DNA of 64,000 bases, taken from contig CM048575.1 in the NCBI GenBank assembly GCA_026413225.1, forward strand, positions 3,748,001 to 3,812,000, read 5' to 3'. This stretch comes from Otis tarda. Its lineage: Eukaryota > Chordata > Aves > Otidiformes > Otididae. The translations under genes were made by a program, and so were the position numbers. Of the stretch, positions 36,259-48,400 are shown one piece after another; positions within the stretch are counted from its first letter, which is position 1; each line of letters starts with the position of its first letter. The notes below the pieces were generated by a model, which saw only the letters and a list, made by a program, of their open reading frames with translations, ran no database searches and was not told the origin of the DNA.

Positions 36259-38388
36259 GTGAGTGCCCGGGGGGCGCGGGGGGCCGCCTGGCGCGGAGGG
36301 GGGCGGCTCCGGGGTCGACGGCTCCCGCGTAGGCCCCGCGGCGGGGTGGGCAGCCGCGGGCTGCGAGTAGGCCCGGCGCAGGCGGGCCCGGGGCGCTCGC
36401 GCCGCGTAAGAGAGCGGGACGTGGGCGTCGCTGGGCGCTGGCCGCGGCGGGGCGGGCGGGCGGGCTGGCCGCGCGCGGAAGCGGGTACCGGGGAGCGGCC
36501 CGGGGGCGGGCCCTGCGGCCTGGCGCGGGAGGGCGGCCCGGCCCGGCCCGGCGCGGGCCTTGCGTGGGGAGAGGGCGGTGCGGCCGCGGGCTGGGTCTTG
36601 CCGCCGCTCCGCCCCGCCGTTGCGGGTTAGGTTTGCATGTGGCGGGGAGCAGGGCCGCGCTCTTCCAAGGGGGTAACGGGGCGGGGCGGCCGCTGCGGCG
36701 GGTCCCCGCTCCATCCGCCCCCGGCGGTGCGGGGCTGTTGCGGACGGCCGCTGGCCGCTCCGCCGGCGGGGCCGGAGGCGGGCTTTCTGCGGAGGGCGCG
36801 TCGCTGCTGCGGCGCGCTCTGAAGCCTTGCGTGGCCCGCGTTCGGATCCAGCTGGCTGCAGGCAGGGAGAAGCGCGCCGCACCTGCTCACAGCTCCGCGG
36901 GTCCGCGCTCGGCGCTTCGGGCGAGAGAGGAGCGCTTGTCAGGTGCTCTGGTGCAGAAACTCTCCAGAGTTCTGCTGCTAAGACGTTGTTTTCTTAAACG
37001 GCCTTTTACCCCAAGGCTTTATTAAGTCTTCAAAAGTTTTGCTTCAATACGCCGTTATTACTCGTATTTTTAAAATGAGGCCGTGGTTCCTGGATATTAG
37101 CGGCCTTGCTACCTGTCAGTTTTTGCACGTTGTTGGGATTTTCCTTCCCCCCCGTATGCTGCCTTAAAGGATCCTGCCAGCAGCAGTGTGTTTGTGCTAG
37201 GAAGGATGTTAATGCTCATCAAACTGTTTTTTGTTTGTTTTTTTCTTTTTTTTTTTCTGTTTCCTTTGAAATTACACTTCATGTAACACCGAATTTTTTA
37301 CATAGCTTCTAAAAGTAGAAGTGATCCAACCAGAATTCTGCATCTTGCAGTGTAATTTCCTTTTTAATCTATGCAAACTGTGGTGTTTGCAAGCTGTCGG
37401 AAGTCTGCTTGATAATTTTGTATTCTAGAAGCTGCATTTCCCATGAGTACTTAATATCTTTACCTCTCAGTTTTTCTGTCTAGATGTGAACACTGTTGGA
37501 ATAGTATTTGAGCCTCCTGCTAAGACTTAACTTACTAATTTTGACAAAAAGAGCGCTACTTCCTGGTTTCTTAGGCGGAGATCTGAAAAATTCTGTAAGG
37601 ATAAATTTGTCGGAAGAAAGCTCGTTTTTGCTGAAGCGTTGCTTTGAGCTGGAGTGCCAGGGATGATGTTCTGTACAACCCAGGCCCCCAGATGAGCTGT
37701 GAATGGCCAGCTCCAGCTAAAAACGAGCGTGTATGGACTTTGTAGGTCGAGTTAGCAAAATGGAGTAGCTGCTGCTGCAGCCAGTGCTGTATTTTTCTGC
37801 ACCTTGCTAACCTGTTGCGGTAAGGTCATCTCCTGATGGTAGCTGTGTAGATACTGAAGCATGGTTTCTGTATGGGCTGTGCTGGTCTCTTGCTTAGCCT
37901 CATGATGGAGGTTCTCAGATTTTTTAATTCCATAGAGTTATGGAGTGGGAAAGGCTGAGAACTCTGTGCTGGAGGGGTGAAGGTGCTCACTACTACGAGT
38001 GGTAAAGATAGTCTGCAGCTGAGATGCTGCTGTGCAAACCTGGCTAATGTGTGAAGGTCTTCAGGGTGTGATAACTTGAAAACAAGTTGTCTTGTAATTC
38101 ATACTAATAAACACTTAGTGTATTATAACTAAACTATTAAAAATGTACTTTGTGATCAAACAAGTTATGGTACAAAATGAATGGCTATAAGGCCTTAATG
38201 TGAAAAATAAAGGGATGTGCCAGTAATGTTTGTGAACAAGTGAGGCTTTAATAAACCCCCAGTTCAGTCTTCTAATGCGAGTTCTAACCTTCTCGTCATT
38301 CGTGTGTTTCTTCCTGTTTTGACAAGACCCTTCTCGAAATGCAGGATATAACTTTGTAGAGACTATGTTTGTTTTCTTGTGATTCATT

Positions 38389-38430
38389 AAAAAAAAAAAA
38401 AAAAACAAAAACAACCAAACAAAACCCAAA
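38389..38430 (+). repeat. A-rich simple sequence
   Basis: Seventeen adenines followed by A/C-rich sequence (AAACAAAAACAACC...) in HNRNPR intron 1. Confidence 0.85.
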
Positions 38431-41297
38431 AAACTTCCCCTCAGTGCTGTTTTTAGTGTGGTGTAACTTAAGTGCTTCACATGGATAATGTATTGGGTAG
38501 AAGAAATAGTAACGTGAGCAAGCTGAATGACTTTGGTGAGAAGTTTTAATGTAGGAGTTAGTTACACTTTCTCTGCACCTGAACTAAACAAGTACTGTTT
38601 AGTTCCTCCGTGAAGTCAGAAGGCTGAAAACAGTATTGATGGATAACCGCTGTGGAGTTGGTTGTGGTAGTCTGAGATATTGTCCCTTTGCCAGAAATTG
38701 CCATTCCTGCTCATTTAAGCTCTTACTAAGCGTGTTTACAGTTAACTAAACTGCGAATTTATAATTTATTGGATAGAGTTATACTTAGATAGTCTGTGGG
38801 TGGCAACCTCTGTTAGAGGCATGATATAAAATGCAGGGAATAATAACATCATGGCTGTTTAACCAGCGATTGTCAGATTGAGACTGAGATCAAGTTTCTG
38901 TTTTCAAGATACTGTACACAATCAGGCTCGGGTGTGTGTTAATTTTTTTTTTCATTTTCTAGGAAAGTTAACATTTTAGCCATTTGAGTTATTAAAAATG
39001 AGAAGGCAGCTTGTTTCTAGGTAATTTAGAAGCATCTGTAGTTTTAACCTCTGACTTGATTAGAGCTTAAAAAAGAGACCAGTCACTTTGCAAACTAGTC
39101 TTTTGAGATTGGATGGCTAAAAACATGTTTTGTATCATAAAGTATTCACGGTCTCTGGAAAAACATTGTTGGCAGCAACACTGTGAAGTTTGAAACAAGA
39201 AATCCTCCCCTTCCCCGCACGCACAGTTCTGCAGCTCTGAGGTGGAAGCCGGGTGACCTCTCGGGCACCAGTGGAAATTCTCCTTGTCTTACGTAAAGCT
39301 GCCCCCAATGTGTATTTATTGCTGCTCGTTTGGTAAGCACGTTTGTGTACACTGTTTTAAATTCATCCATTTTTGCATGTTTTCAAGACAAATACATACC
39401 CCACACATACTGATATATGTAGTCCTTTATTTGTAATCCACACTTAAAATCGTGTTGGTTCAACCGGTCTCCCTCTTTTTAGATGTTTGAGCTACTTAAT
39501 GCAGATGAAAAACAACTGAGTGCATGTGGCCTGGCCTGTCATGGGCTGAGTCACGTGGACACACTGCACACGTAAACGTAGATATAACTCCTCTTTTTCT
39601 TTAATATGCTTGTAATTTTTTTTTTAGAGGAGAACAAAAATGTTAATAAAATCATTGTGTGTTTTTCTTACTGATAAAATTCAGTTAAAAATATTTTTAC
39701 TGAAAGCTACATCTACCTCAAGTTATCTAGAGGGAGAGCTAAAACATCTTTTTCAACCGACTTTGACACATGTATCTCTGCTGAACTTGGAGCGCAGATT
39801 CAGTATTGTAAGAAAAGTAATTCTGCTTGTTGGTGACCGTTCGGGAAGAAAAGTCAGTCTAATCTCAGATTTCAGGCCAAGCTTGCAGAGCCAGCAGGAA
39901 ACCTATTACTGTAACTGAAAAGAAATAAATTTCTTCTGGATGCTGTCAGGACCTGAATGTTTTGACAGCTATGTGACTTCAAGTTTTTCCAGAGTAAATT
40001 TATCTAAGGAAATATTTTAAATTAAGCTTATGTGACAGGAAATAGCTAAAATTTGAGCACCCAAACTTAACTTTTCTGGATGGTGAATGTGCACTGCCTT
40101 TGACTGAAGTTCTTTATGCGGATACTAATTCTTAAGCAAAAATAAACCATGTAGCTACTGAATAAAAATGCTGAGACTTGAACTACATTGTCTAAAAGCC
40201 TGCTTAAAAAAGCGTTTGATCAGCTGTGGTGCTGCATAGTAATCTGATACTTAGGGGTTAGTTATTGCTCTGCACACTGACGTATGTTTGTGATGAAGGT
40301 AGATAACTTTTCATACTGTTAGGCTGCAAATCTTACCTGTCAGAAGTTTGAGTTACTGAACTGCACATGAGGTGTTTCTACCTGGACACAGAATAGCTGT
40401 GAGCCTTTTGTCCTGTTGTAGGTGACACTGAGAACAGTGCCGAACTTTTGAGTGTGTGACGCTTCGAAAGCTAATGTGGTTTCACAAAAAAATAGTGTCT
40501 GGAGAATCACCATAAGCTGCTGAAGTTCAGCAGGTACCTGCAGTTGTTTGAAGTAACTTTTCTGTATGTGTTGGCTTAGCCTCACAATTATTGGCAGGGT
40601 TTTTTTTTGCGTACAGAGAAGATAATATGTGTGTGAGTAACTGATTTTAGAATGATACTGTACCCAAAGCGTTTTCAGTTTAACTAAACCCCCTCTGCTG
40701 TGCACTCTTCCAAATTTGAGATCTTGCAGAGGCTATCTAGCAGGCATGCATCTAGCTGGGTTTTGTTTTCCATGATTTTTATAACCTGTAGAAACTTCAT
40801 GTTCATTTAGTATTTTGAGAATTCAGTTAATACTTGTAATTAAGCATTATTGTATTCTTCAGGTAGCACTTTTTTCCTTCTGTAATTAGACTAAAAGTCA
40901 TGGTTGCTCTTAATTAAACTGAATTGCTTAGGAAACAATTTTTCTTTGTCAAGTAGCAGAGTGTGCACTAGCTAGCTACAGAAAACTTCCTTTCTTTTCT
41001 TCGCTAACCGCATAAAGAAGAGACATCTGACAGAGAGACGTGAGGCTGTATTACGTCCCTCTATGATTCCCCTTCAAGTCAAGATAGCTTTAGTAAAATC
41101 ACTGCTTTTCTGTCTGAAGAAAAATGATTATTATTTTCCTTGCTCAAACTTGCAAATCTTCATAGGATATCTTCCAAGAAGTTCACGAGCTGTAGTGAAG
41201 GAGGGATGGGTATACAAGTGACTGTTTGAGGTGTGGTTATGTCTGGAGACTTGTTCTGCAGCATAGTAGATAGCTTGAGGCTTCAGTGTTGTGCTTG

Positions 41298-41344
41298 GGT
41301 TTTTTTTGTGTGGTTTTTTTTTTGTTGTTGTTGTTTGTTTTTTT
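41298..41344 (+). repeat. T/G-rich simple sequence
   Basis: T runs separated by single Gs, including four GTT units, in HNRNPR intron 1. Confidence 0.85.
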
Positions 41345-42485
41345 AAAAAAAACCCTGTTCTTGAATCATCTTCATACCTGTATTCCAGTACTTGATTGCA
41401 TTGCTTCAACCATGCTGCATATGTCTATCTGGTTGTCATTTCACTGCTGATCATCAACTTCTTCCCTATCTTTTAAAGCCTGAGGCTCATTTCATTTCTG
41501 ACCTTAAACCATCCTAATGTTCTCTGCTGGGTAGTTGAATTGTCTCTTGTCAGCCTTTTTATTTCAGAGTACTAAATGTCAGCTGGCTGGCTAATTGAGA
41601 AATTGAAACTGTTTTTTATGAATTGGGCAAAGCCCTCTGGAATTGTCTGAGAAGATAGTTGTGCATTTTTCAATGCACATATTTGGAATCAGTTTGTTAA
41701 TTCGGAAAGCAGTCTTTTTATTAATATAAGAAATGAACATGCTGCAGTCATGGCTTCCTTTTAAACCAATGAGTTATATGTTATTTAAAAAGTAGTTGTG
41801 ATTTGTAGAGCTCTTGTTTGAGTAAAACTGACAGTAGGGAAACAGTTCAGTTGCAGCTTCAAATTATAATGTGTATTTGAGTGCAATTTTTCTCTTTCTG
41901 TCCTTACTGAGTTCTGACAGTGTCATAAGAAAGCGTTTGGCTGTTCTTATGCAGCATGTTGGGTTTGAAGGAAGACATGGCAACAAGCAAAGAAAGTGAA
42001 AATTAGCAAACGAGTATTGACATTTTTATACATTAAGCTACCCTGCAGGGTTATGTGTTCACTAAATTTTAAGCGATTGTTTTAAAAGTAGAGGAATGGG
42101 AAATGAAAATAGCACTAGCTCTTCTAATTCTTCGTTGAAGGATGTTATTATCGTATCCCCGTACATTCTAGCTGCTATGGTAACCAGTTAACTTACTGAC
42201 AATCAGCAGATAAAGTTAGACATCGTTATGTACATGAAGTATCTTTTTTTAAAAAAAAATACAACCATAAATTCTTCCATGTACATTTTCCACAGTGTTA
42301 AGGGTTGTACTTTCTTTTGAAACTTAGATCAGCTGCATCCAAAAAGTATTAAATAAAACTTTTGGTACAGGTCATTTGCAGCATGTATACAAATTAGTTT
42401 AGATAAATCATGCATTGTCCTACAAACTAGTTATTTCTGGCTTATTGTAATGTAGCTCCTGAATTTTTTCCAGCAGCATAATAAA

Positions 42486-45400
42486 ATGGCTAATCAGGTG
42501 AATGGTAATGCGGTACAGTTAAAAGAAGAGGAAGAACCAATGGATACTTCCAGTGTAACTCACACAGAACACTACAAGACACTGATAGAGGCAGGCCTCC
42601 CACAGAAGGTGGCAGAGAGACTTGATGAAATATTTCAGACAGGTATAATATGCATTTCTTGTTTCTGATTGGTTATGAAAGTGAGGGCATACCATTTTCA
42701 AATTTTTATAGATTAAGGTTTAAAAAATCATTGGTTTTGATCTGTGTAGCTCTGAATGTTTTGCTACTTTGACTTCCCTACAGGCAAATTGGGTTTGACA
42801 TTGACTAATTACTTGACACATACTTAGTGTTGTATGTGATATCTTAGTTGCTTTAGGGCACAGAGCACTAGTTTCTTAGACGCTGTCAAATGAAGATGTA
42901 TATTTGAGCATACTAAACTGTACTTTTTTTTTTTCTTCAATCCAAATCATAATTTTGCTTTTACTTTTCTACTGTCAACTCCTCACAGTGGTTCTTAAAC
43001 ACTCAAAGGCTGGATAGGTCACTTAGTGAGGGAAGCAACTAGCTTGTCTTGCCTGGGACTACATTTGAATTGAGTCTGCCTGTGGATTTTTTGTTCTCTC
43101 TAGTTCTGAGTGGACAGTTTAATCCATGTTGGTTATTACACTGAAATGTTCAGTTTGACACTAACTGCTTTTCAGCAAAGTTGAGGACTAAGCTATCTAG
43201 CAAATCGAGTAATACCTTGCTGGTAGCAAGTGGTCTCTGCAACTTCTAGAGAGGTTTCTTCATATACAAAGGTGGTTTTTTTTATTATTTTGTTTTTGTA
43301 ACCCCCTTATTATTTTGTCATATAGTCAGAGGTTTCCTTTTCCTTTTTAGAGTGTGTTCTGTGAACAGATTTACAAGAAACAGGAGAAATGCTCTATGCG
43401 CTGATCTTGAATGCCTTGGGGGCAAGATGACAGTTTTTGTTGAAAAGAGTCAAAATTCCACTGATCAAGGGAAGGCAGTTCAAAAACAATACCAACCTTC
43501 AGTATGATACTCTCACTCACGTGGATGATGTCTTTTGGAAGTCATTCACAGTGAGCTCTCATCAAGCCTTTACCAGCTTTTATTGGCTTTAGACACGCAC
43601 TTTCTAACTGTGGGTCGCAATGACATGCACTTGATGATTTGAGAGAAGGTGTAAATGCCTAGGCAGAAGAGCTCGTGGGGCTAACGTGTTGCAGTTAGGC
43701 TGTGTTTTGAGGAGTTCTCAAAGGAATTAAAAGCTTTTCATCCCAGAACCTGACTACCTAGTGTAATTCCACTGCATGAGTAATCTGAAAACATTTCTTC
43801 ACACTTCCTTAATGCCACTGAAGATGCTTGCTTTGTGCAGGGGTTTGTCAGTGAAGCAAAGTATTTCTGACACCTGAGGTAAATTTGGGGTTGTACTTTG
43901 GGATTTTTAGTTTGCTGAGGTCTCATATGAAAGATACAGGTGCCTTTCAATATGCAGGATCACTTCTGAAATGTAGTCCTTGGGCTTGGCACTACTGTGC
44001 ATTTTTAAAATCATGTAGCAGTTAAATGATCTGTGTATTTTGGAGATCAAGCTGTTGCAAAGTGTGTGGAGTTCTTGGTATCTATCCTAAATTTCTCCAT
44101 GTAGTTTAAAAAGTACCTATCTTAGTCTGTACTTCTCACGCTCCACAGCTTATGCAAGTGCATTATAAAAGGAAAGAAAGAACCTGTAAGGATCCTTAAA
44201 CAGAAAGTGCTTCAGAACTGGTCCACTGTTTCTTGGGGGAGTCTGTACCTGTAAAATTAACATTAGCCTTTTCGGGTACATAGCAGGGCTCGAAATAATA
44301 ACTTTTTTGAATTCTGGCTCCTGAACTGCATAAAGCAACAAAATGAGTAAAAAAAAAAAAAAAGAAAAAAGTATTTTAGATGTATAGGAAGTCCACTGAT
44401 TTTTTTTCTTTTGCTTTTTTTTTTTCCTTTTTGAAGTTGGAGGAAAGAGTGAACAAACCATTCTACTTCCTGATATTTTGTGGGGTAGAGCTTCATAACT
44501 ATTTGATTGTCCCTTAGGTAGCTCCTTTTTCATGTACAATGGAATACCTGTAATGTTTACCTGTCAGCTTACTGTAGAGCAGCTCCATTCGAGAGAAGGA
44601 ACTGTGAAACTCAAAATGAAGGACAAACAAACAAAATTCAAATTACTAGAAGTGAGCCAGAGTTCACTGTTTCAAACCCTGGTCTGTAATACTGCTTTTA
44701 CGCAGCAGATTGGATTCCTGAATGTTAGAAAACTGTTACACATGGGATATAATCTTGCACGTCAGTTAGTGCTTAGGTATATACATTTTAATTTAACTTT
44801 TTTCATTGTTGTACTCATGTTCTTTCATGTACTTGTGTAGGAATATGTAATTATATTAAATGTATAATTCTATTGCTATGGAATGTAACTTTTTGACTTT
44901 AAAAGCAAACTGCATAGTTCTTAGTTTGTATGAAATTCAATAGAAATCTGTAACTTATCTTTATCTTTAACTTTTAGGGTTGGTAGCTTATGTCGATCTT
45001 GATGAAAGAGCAATTGATGCTCTTAGGGAATTTAATGAAGAAGGAGCCCTCTCTGTATTACAGCAGTTTAAAGAAAGTGACCTGTCGCATGTACAGGTAA
45101 GGTGAGAGCTCCAGGAGTGTGAGCACATAAGTATGAATAGTGTTCTGGCGCTATTGGCAGGAGAGTTGTAACTTAGAAATTCATTGCTGTTGCTGTATTC
45201 TAACATTTCAAACCCAAATCACAAGCCTGTTAGAAATTGCCTTAAATGTGTAGGTATTTGAGTGCAAAGCGAAAGCTCCCAGGTAATAAAAATGAACGTG
45301 CTATTGAGAAAATGAGGTAAAAATGCTACCTGGAATCTGATGATTTTTTTTCAGTCTGACAGGTTTGTTCAATTAATTGTTATATTTTTCTGAAGAATTC

Positions 45401-48400
45401 CTTTGACGTTTTGTTTAATTGCATTGGCTTGATATAGTGACCTCATGATATGGAGTGTAAGATTCAGTGGATTCCCAGGGCTTTTCACATGCACAATTGA
45501 ATTATTTTGTAAATTGTATCTGCAGAACAAAAGTGCATTTTTATGTGGAGTTATGAAGACCTACAGGCAAAGAGAGAAACAAGGCAGCAAAGTACAGGAA
45601 TCAACGAAGGGACCAGATGAAGCAAAGATAAAGGTAACATTTAGAAAATGGTGCTTATTCTGTACTACCTGGTATATCACCTATACACAGACCGAAGTAA
45701 TTTTGAATGTACTTAAAAAACCTCAATACTACCTGGATAAGAATATTCACGCTTGCCTTTAAAGAAATGTATATGTGATAGAAATTGAAAAGAGAGTGGT
45801 TGGTTGAAATGCAGATCTTCCTGACTACACAATTGCCAAACTGCATGGACATAATATTATGTAAGGTCTATGAAAACATTGATATCTGCTTAAGAATTGT
45901 CTTGGTTTTCCTTTTATATTAAAGCTTTTATGCAGTTTTAGAATTACTTTGAGACCGATTGGACATTTCAACAAGGTATTAGTATATTAAGAAACTCTTC
46001 TGTTGTGCAAAGATCTTAAGTACAGAGCAGGTGAAAAGAATTGTCTGTTCTGGAGTTCTTGGGATACTACGTGTAAAATGAAAAATAAGGGAAAAGAAAA
46101 ACCTTTTTTTTTCCTTTTTTTTTCCCCCAGTGATCTTACACTATAAAACAAATGTTGGTGTTTGTGGTGGTTGTCTTTTAAACCTGCAAAATAGCAGGGT
46201 TTTTTGTAGGTCCTGTCTGTCCATATATGCCTTGTTCTCAAATGTGGCAAGGAGCAGATAAGGAAATGCTTATCTTAGGACGCATTTTTTATTCTTTGTA
46301 TTTTAACCTGCTATCCTCCCCTCCTACCTAATGTGACAATTTTTTTTTTTTCAGGCTTTGCTAGAGAGGACTGGTTACACTTTGGATGTAACTACAGGAC
46401 AGAGGAAATATGGGGGCCCCCCTCCAGATACTGTGTATTCTGGTGTTCAGCCTGGTATTGGAACAGAGGTTGGTGTATACAGACTAATCTGTTATTTTGT
46501 ATGTTTGTGCAAACTGGTAGATAAGAAATACTTGGAAGTAAACCATATTACAAGTGAAAGTTAGTGTTGTAGAGGAAAGTGTTCTTATATGCTTGTGTGT
46601 CTTAGTCTTTCTTACTCCTCAGTATTCTGCAAAAGACGGGATCATAGGTAGAGGGGGGGGAAAGCAGGTGGAATATACTATGAAAGGCTGTGTAAAATTT
46701 TTTAAAATGTAAAACATCATTAAATTGTCAGACTTCATGGTCCACCCCAAAGCTTATGGTCCATCGCTTAAAAAGTGACCGATGTAGATATTGGCTGTAT
46801 AGATATGTAAAAGCGTGACTCAAAGGTATTTGACTCTGTTTACAACGTAAGTGGAATGTAAGTGACGGTAGCAAAGTTTTTCATGGAAAGTGCTGAAAGT
46901 AAAAAAGACTTGGGTATTGTATAAAGGTACACACAAAGTTTTGAAGAGGACAACTGAGACGGTGTTGTCAGGGTGATTATGTGGTGGTAGAAAGTATTAT
47001 TTAATTGCACTATGCATTAAAATTAGGAAACACTTCTTTACAGAGAGGATGGTCAAACACTGGAACAGGCTTCCTAGAGAGGTGGTTGATGCCCCAAGCC
47101 TGTCAGTGTTTAAGAGGTACTTGGACAACACCCTTAATAATATGATGATAGTTAGCCTCTTTAGGAAGTCACAGGAAAGCCATTAAGTTGTCTATGCTTT
47201 AATTCTATTAAGAGTATTTTGATACTATTGAGACTATTTTTAAGTTTCCTGAAGCTTGCTAGAATGGGTAGCCTGTGGAAACTCCCTGAAGATAGGAACA
47301 TAAATGCTTCTCCCATGAAAACCCCAGCCAACTAGTTATAGAAACCATACCTTCACCAAATTAATTTATTGCTGGCATTTTGTAGGATTTAACAGCTCAT
47401 TACTGCTTTAAACGTGCCACTTGGTTTGACTGACTGAGATGCTGAACACCTTGCTGACACTGGTGTATGCTTTATTAAACTTAGTCTTTAGCTTTTGCTG
47501 TTGAGCTCTGAGGCGTAGTAATTGACAACTTAAACATGATCTTGTGATGTGGTAGACTAGGCAGAGCGTGTTTGAACACAAGTGACTGGAGATTATTATG
47601 GCACTTCCCCCCAAGATGTATCAGATCTTTCTACTGTAAATATTTGTACACCAACTAATTTGTCTTATTAAAACAAAATGGAATTAATTACACATTAACT
47701 GTAGCTTTAACATCTTATAGATGTTCAGCCTATTGAATGCTCACAATTGTCACAGTGATTATGTGGTTGAAGCTGTCCAATGTATTTTTTTCAAGTGGGT
47801 GGGCTTTAAGAGCAGCTGGGCCTTTTTGGAATGTGATTCTGTAATAAAGACAAAGTAGTCCCAACTATGTGGAAGCTTGGAGCAGAACATAATTGCAATA
47901 GGATTTGATATTAAACTTGAGTATTTGTGTTAGTTAAGAATTTGCTGCTCCAGCGTAAAGCATTTTGCTTATAGTGAGGTCACATCGTGTTGATACTTGG
48001 AGATGTTTATGGGAGCCTTTATTGGATGAGAATGGAAGCAATTACTTGGGTGTTTCTTTCTGTCCTTACACAGGCTTTGTCATTTGCATCTGCAAATATT
48101 GATAACTGCTTATCCTCAAGTGGCTTGTACGGTGCTCCTGTTTTGCTTAAAATGTCTTAAGACCTTTTTTCTTACTTCCTGTTGCACCAGCTGTTCTTAA
48201 AGATGATTGGAAGGGTTTTAAAGATTTTTAAGAATTCCACCTCCCCCCCCGCCTCGGCCAAAGGAAAAGTCTAGTCAGTAAGCTTATCAGGAAATTCAAG
48301 GTCATGATTGAACCCGTGCGTGTTGCTAGCAAGCTTTGAGCAAACTTCAGTTTGGATATGAAAATGCTTGAGCTGTGTATTTCCTCACTTAATTATTCTG

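Larger units (their letters stand above)
35590..36960. promoter_or_regulatory. HNRNPR: CpG island, HNRNPR promoter
   Basis: Very GC- and CpG-rich block spanning the HNRNPR first exon and the beginning of intron 1. Two inverted CCAAT boxes (ATTGG at 36006-36010 and 36029-36033, 23 bp apart) lie about 60-80 bp before the expected transcription start. There is no TATA box. Limits judged by eye. Confidence 0.8.
36259..42473 (+). other. HNRNPR: HNRNPR intron 1
   Basis: A 6.2-kb intron, GC-rich for the first 700 bp and then AT-rich. It contains an A-run at 38389-38405 and a T/G-rich simple-sequence tract at 41298-41344. The acceptor is ...TTTTTTCCAG at 42473 (CAG repeated, so 42476 is also possible). 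No conserved internal coding exon was recognised. Confidence 0.6.

Noticed and set aside
36094..36882. 262-codon minus-strand frame over the HNRNPR promoter
   Set aside because: CpG-island low-complexity translation opposite HNRNPR exon 1 and early intron; no domain or splice support.
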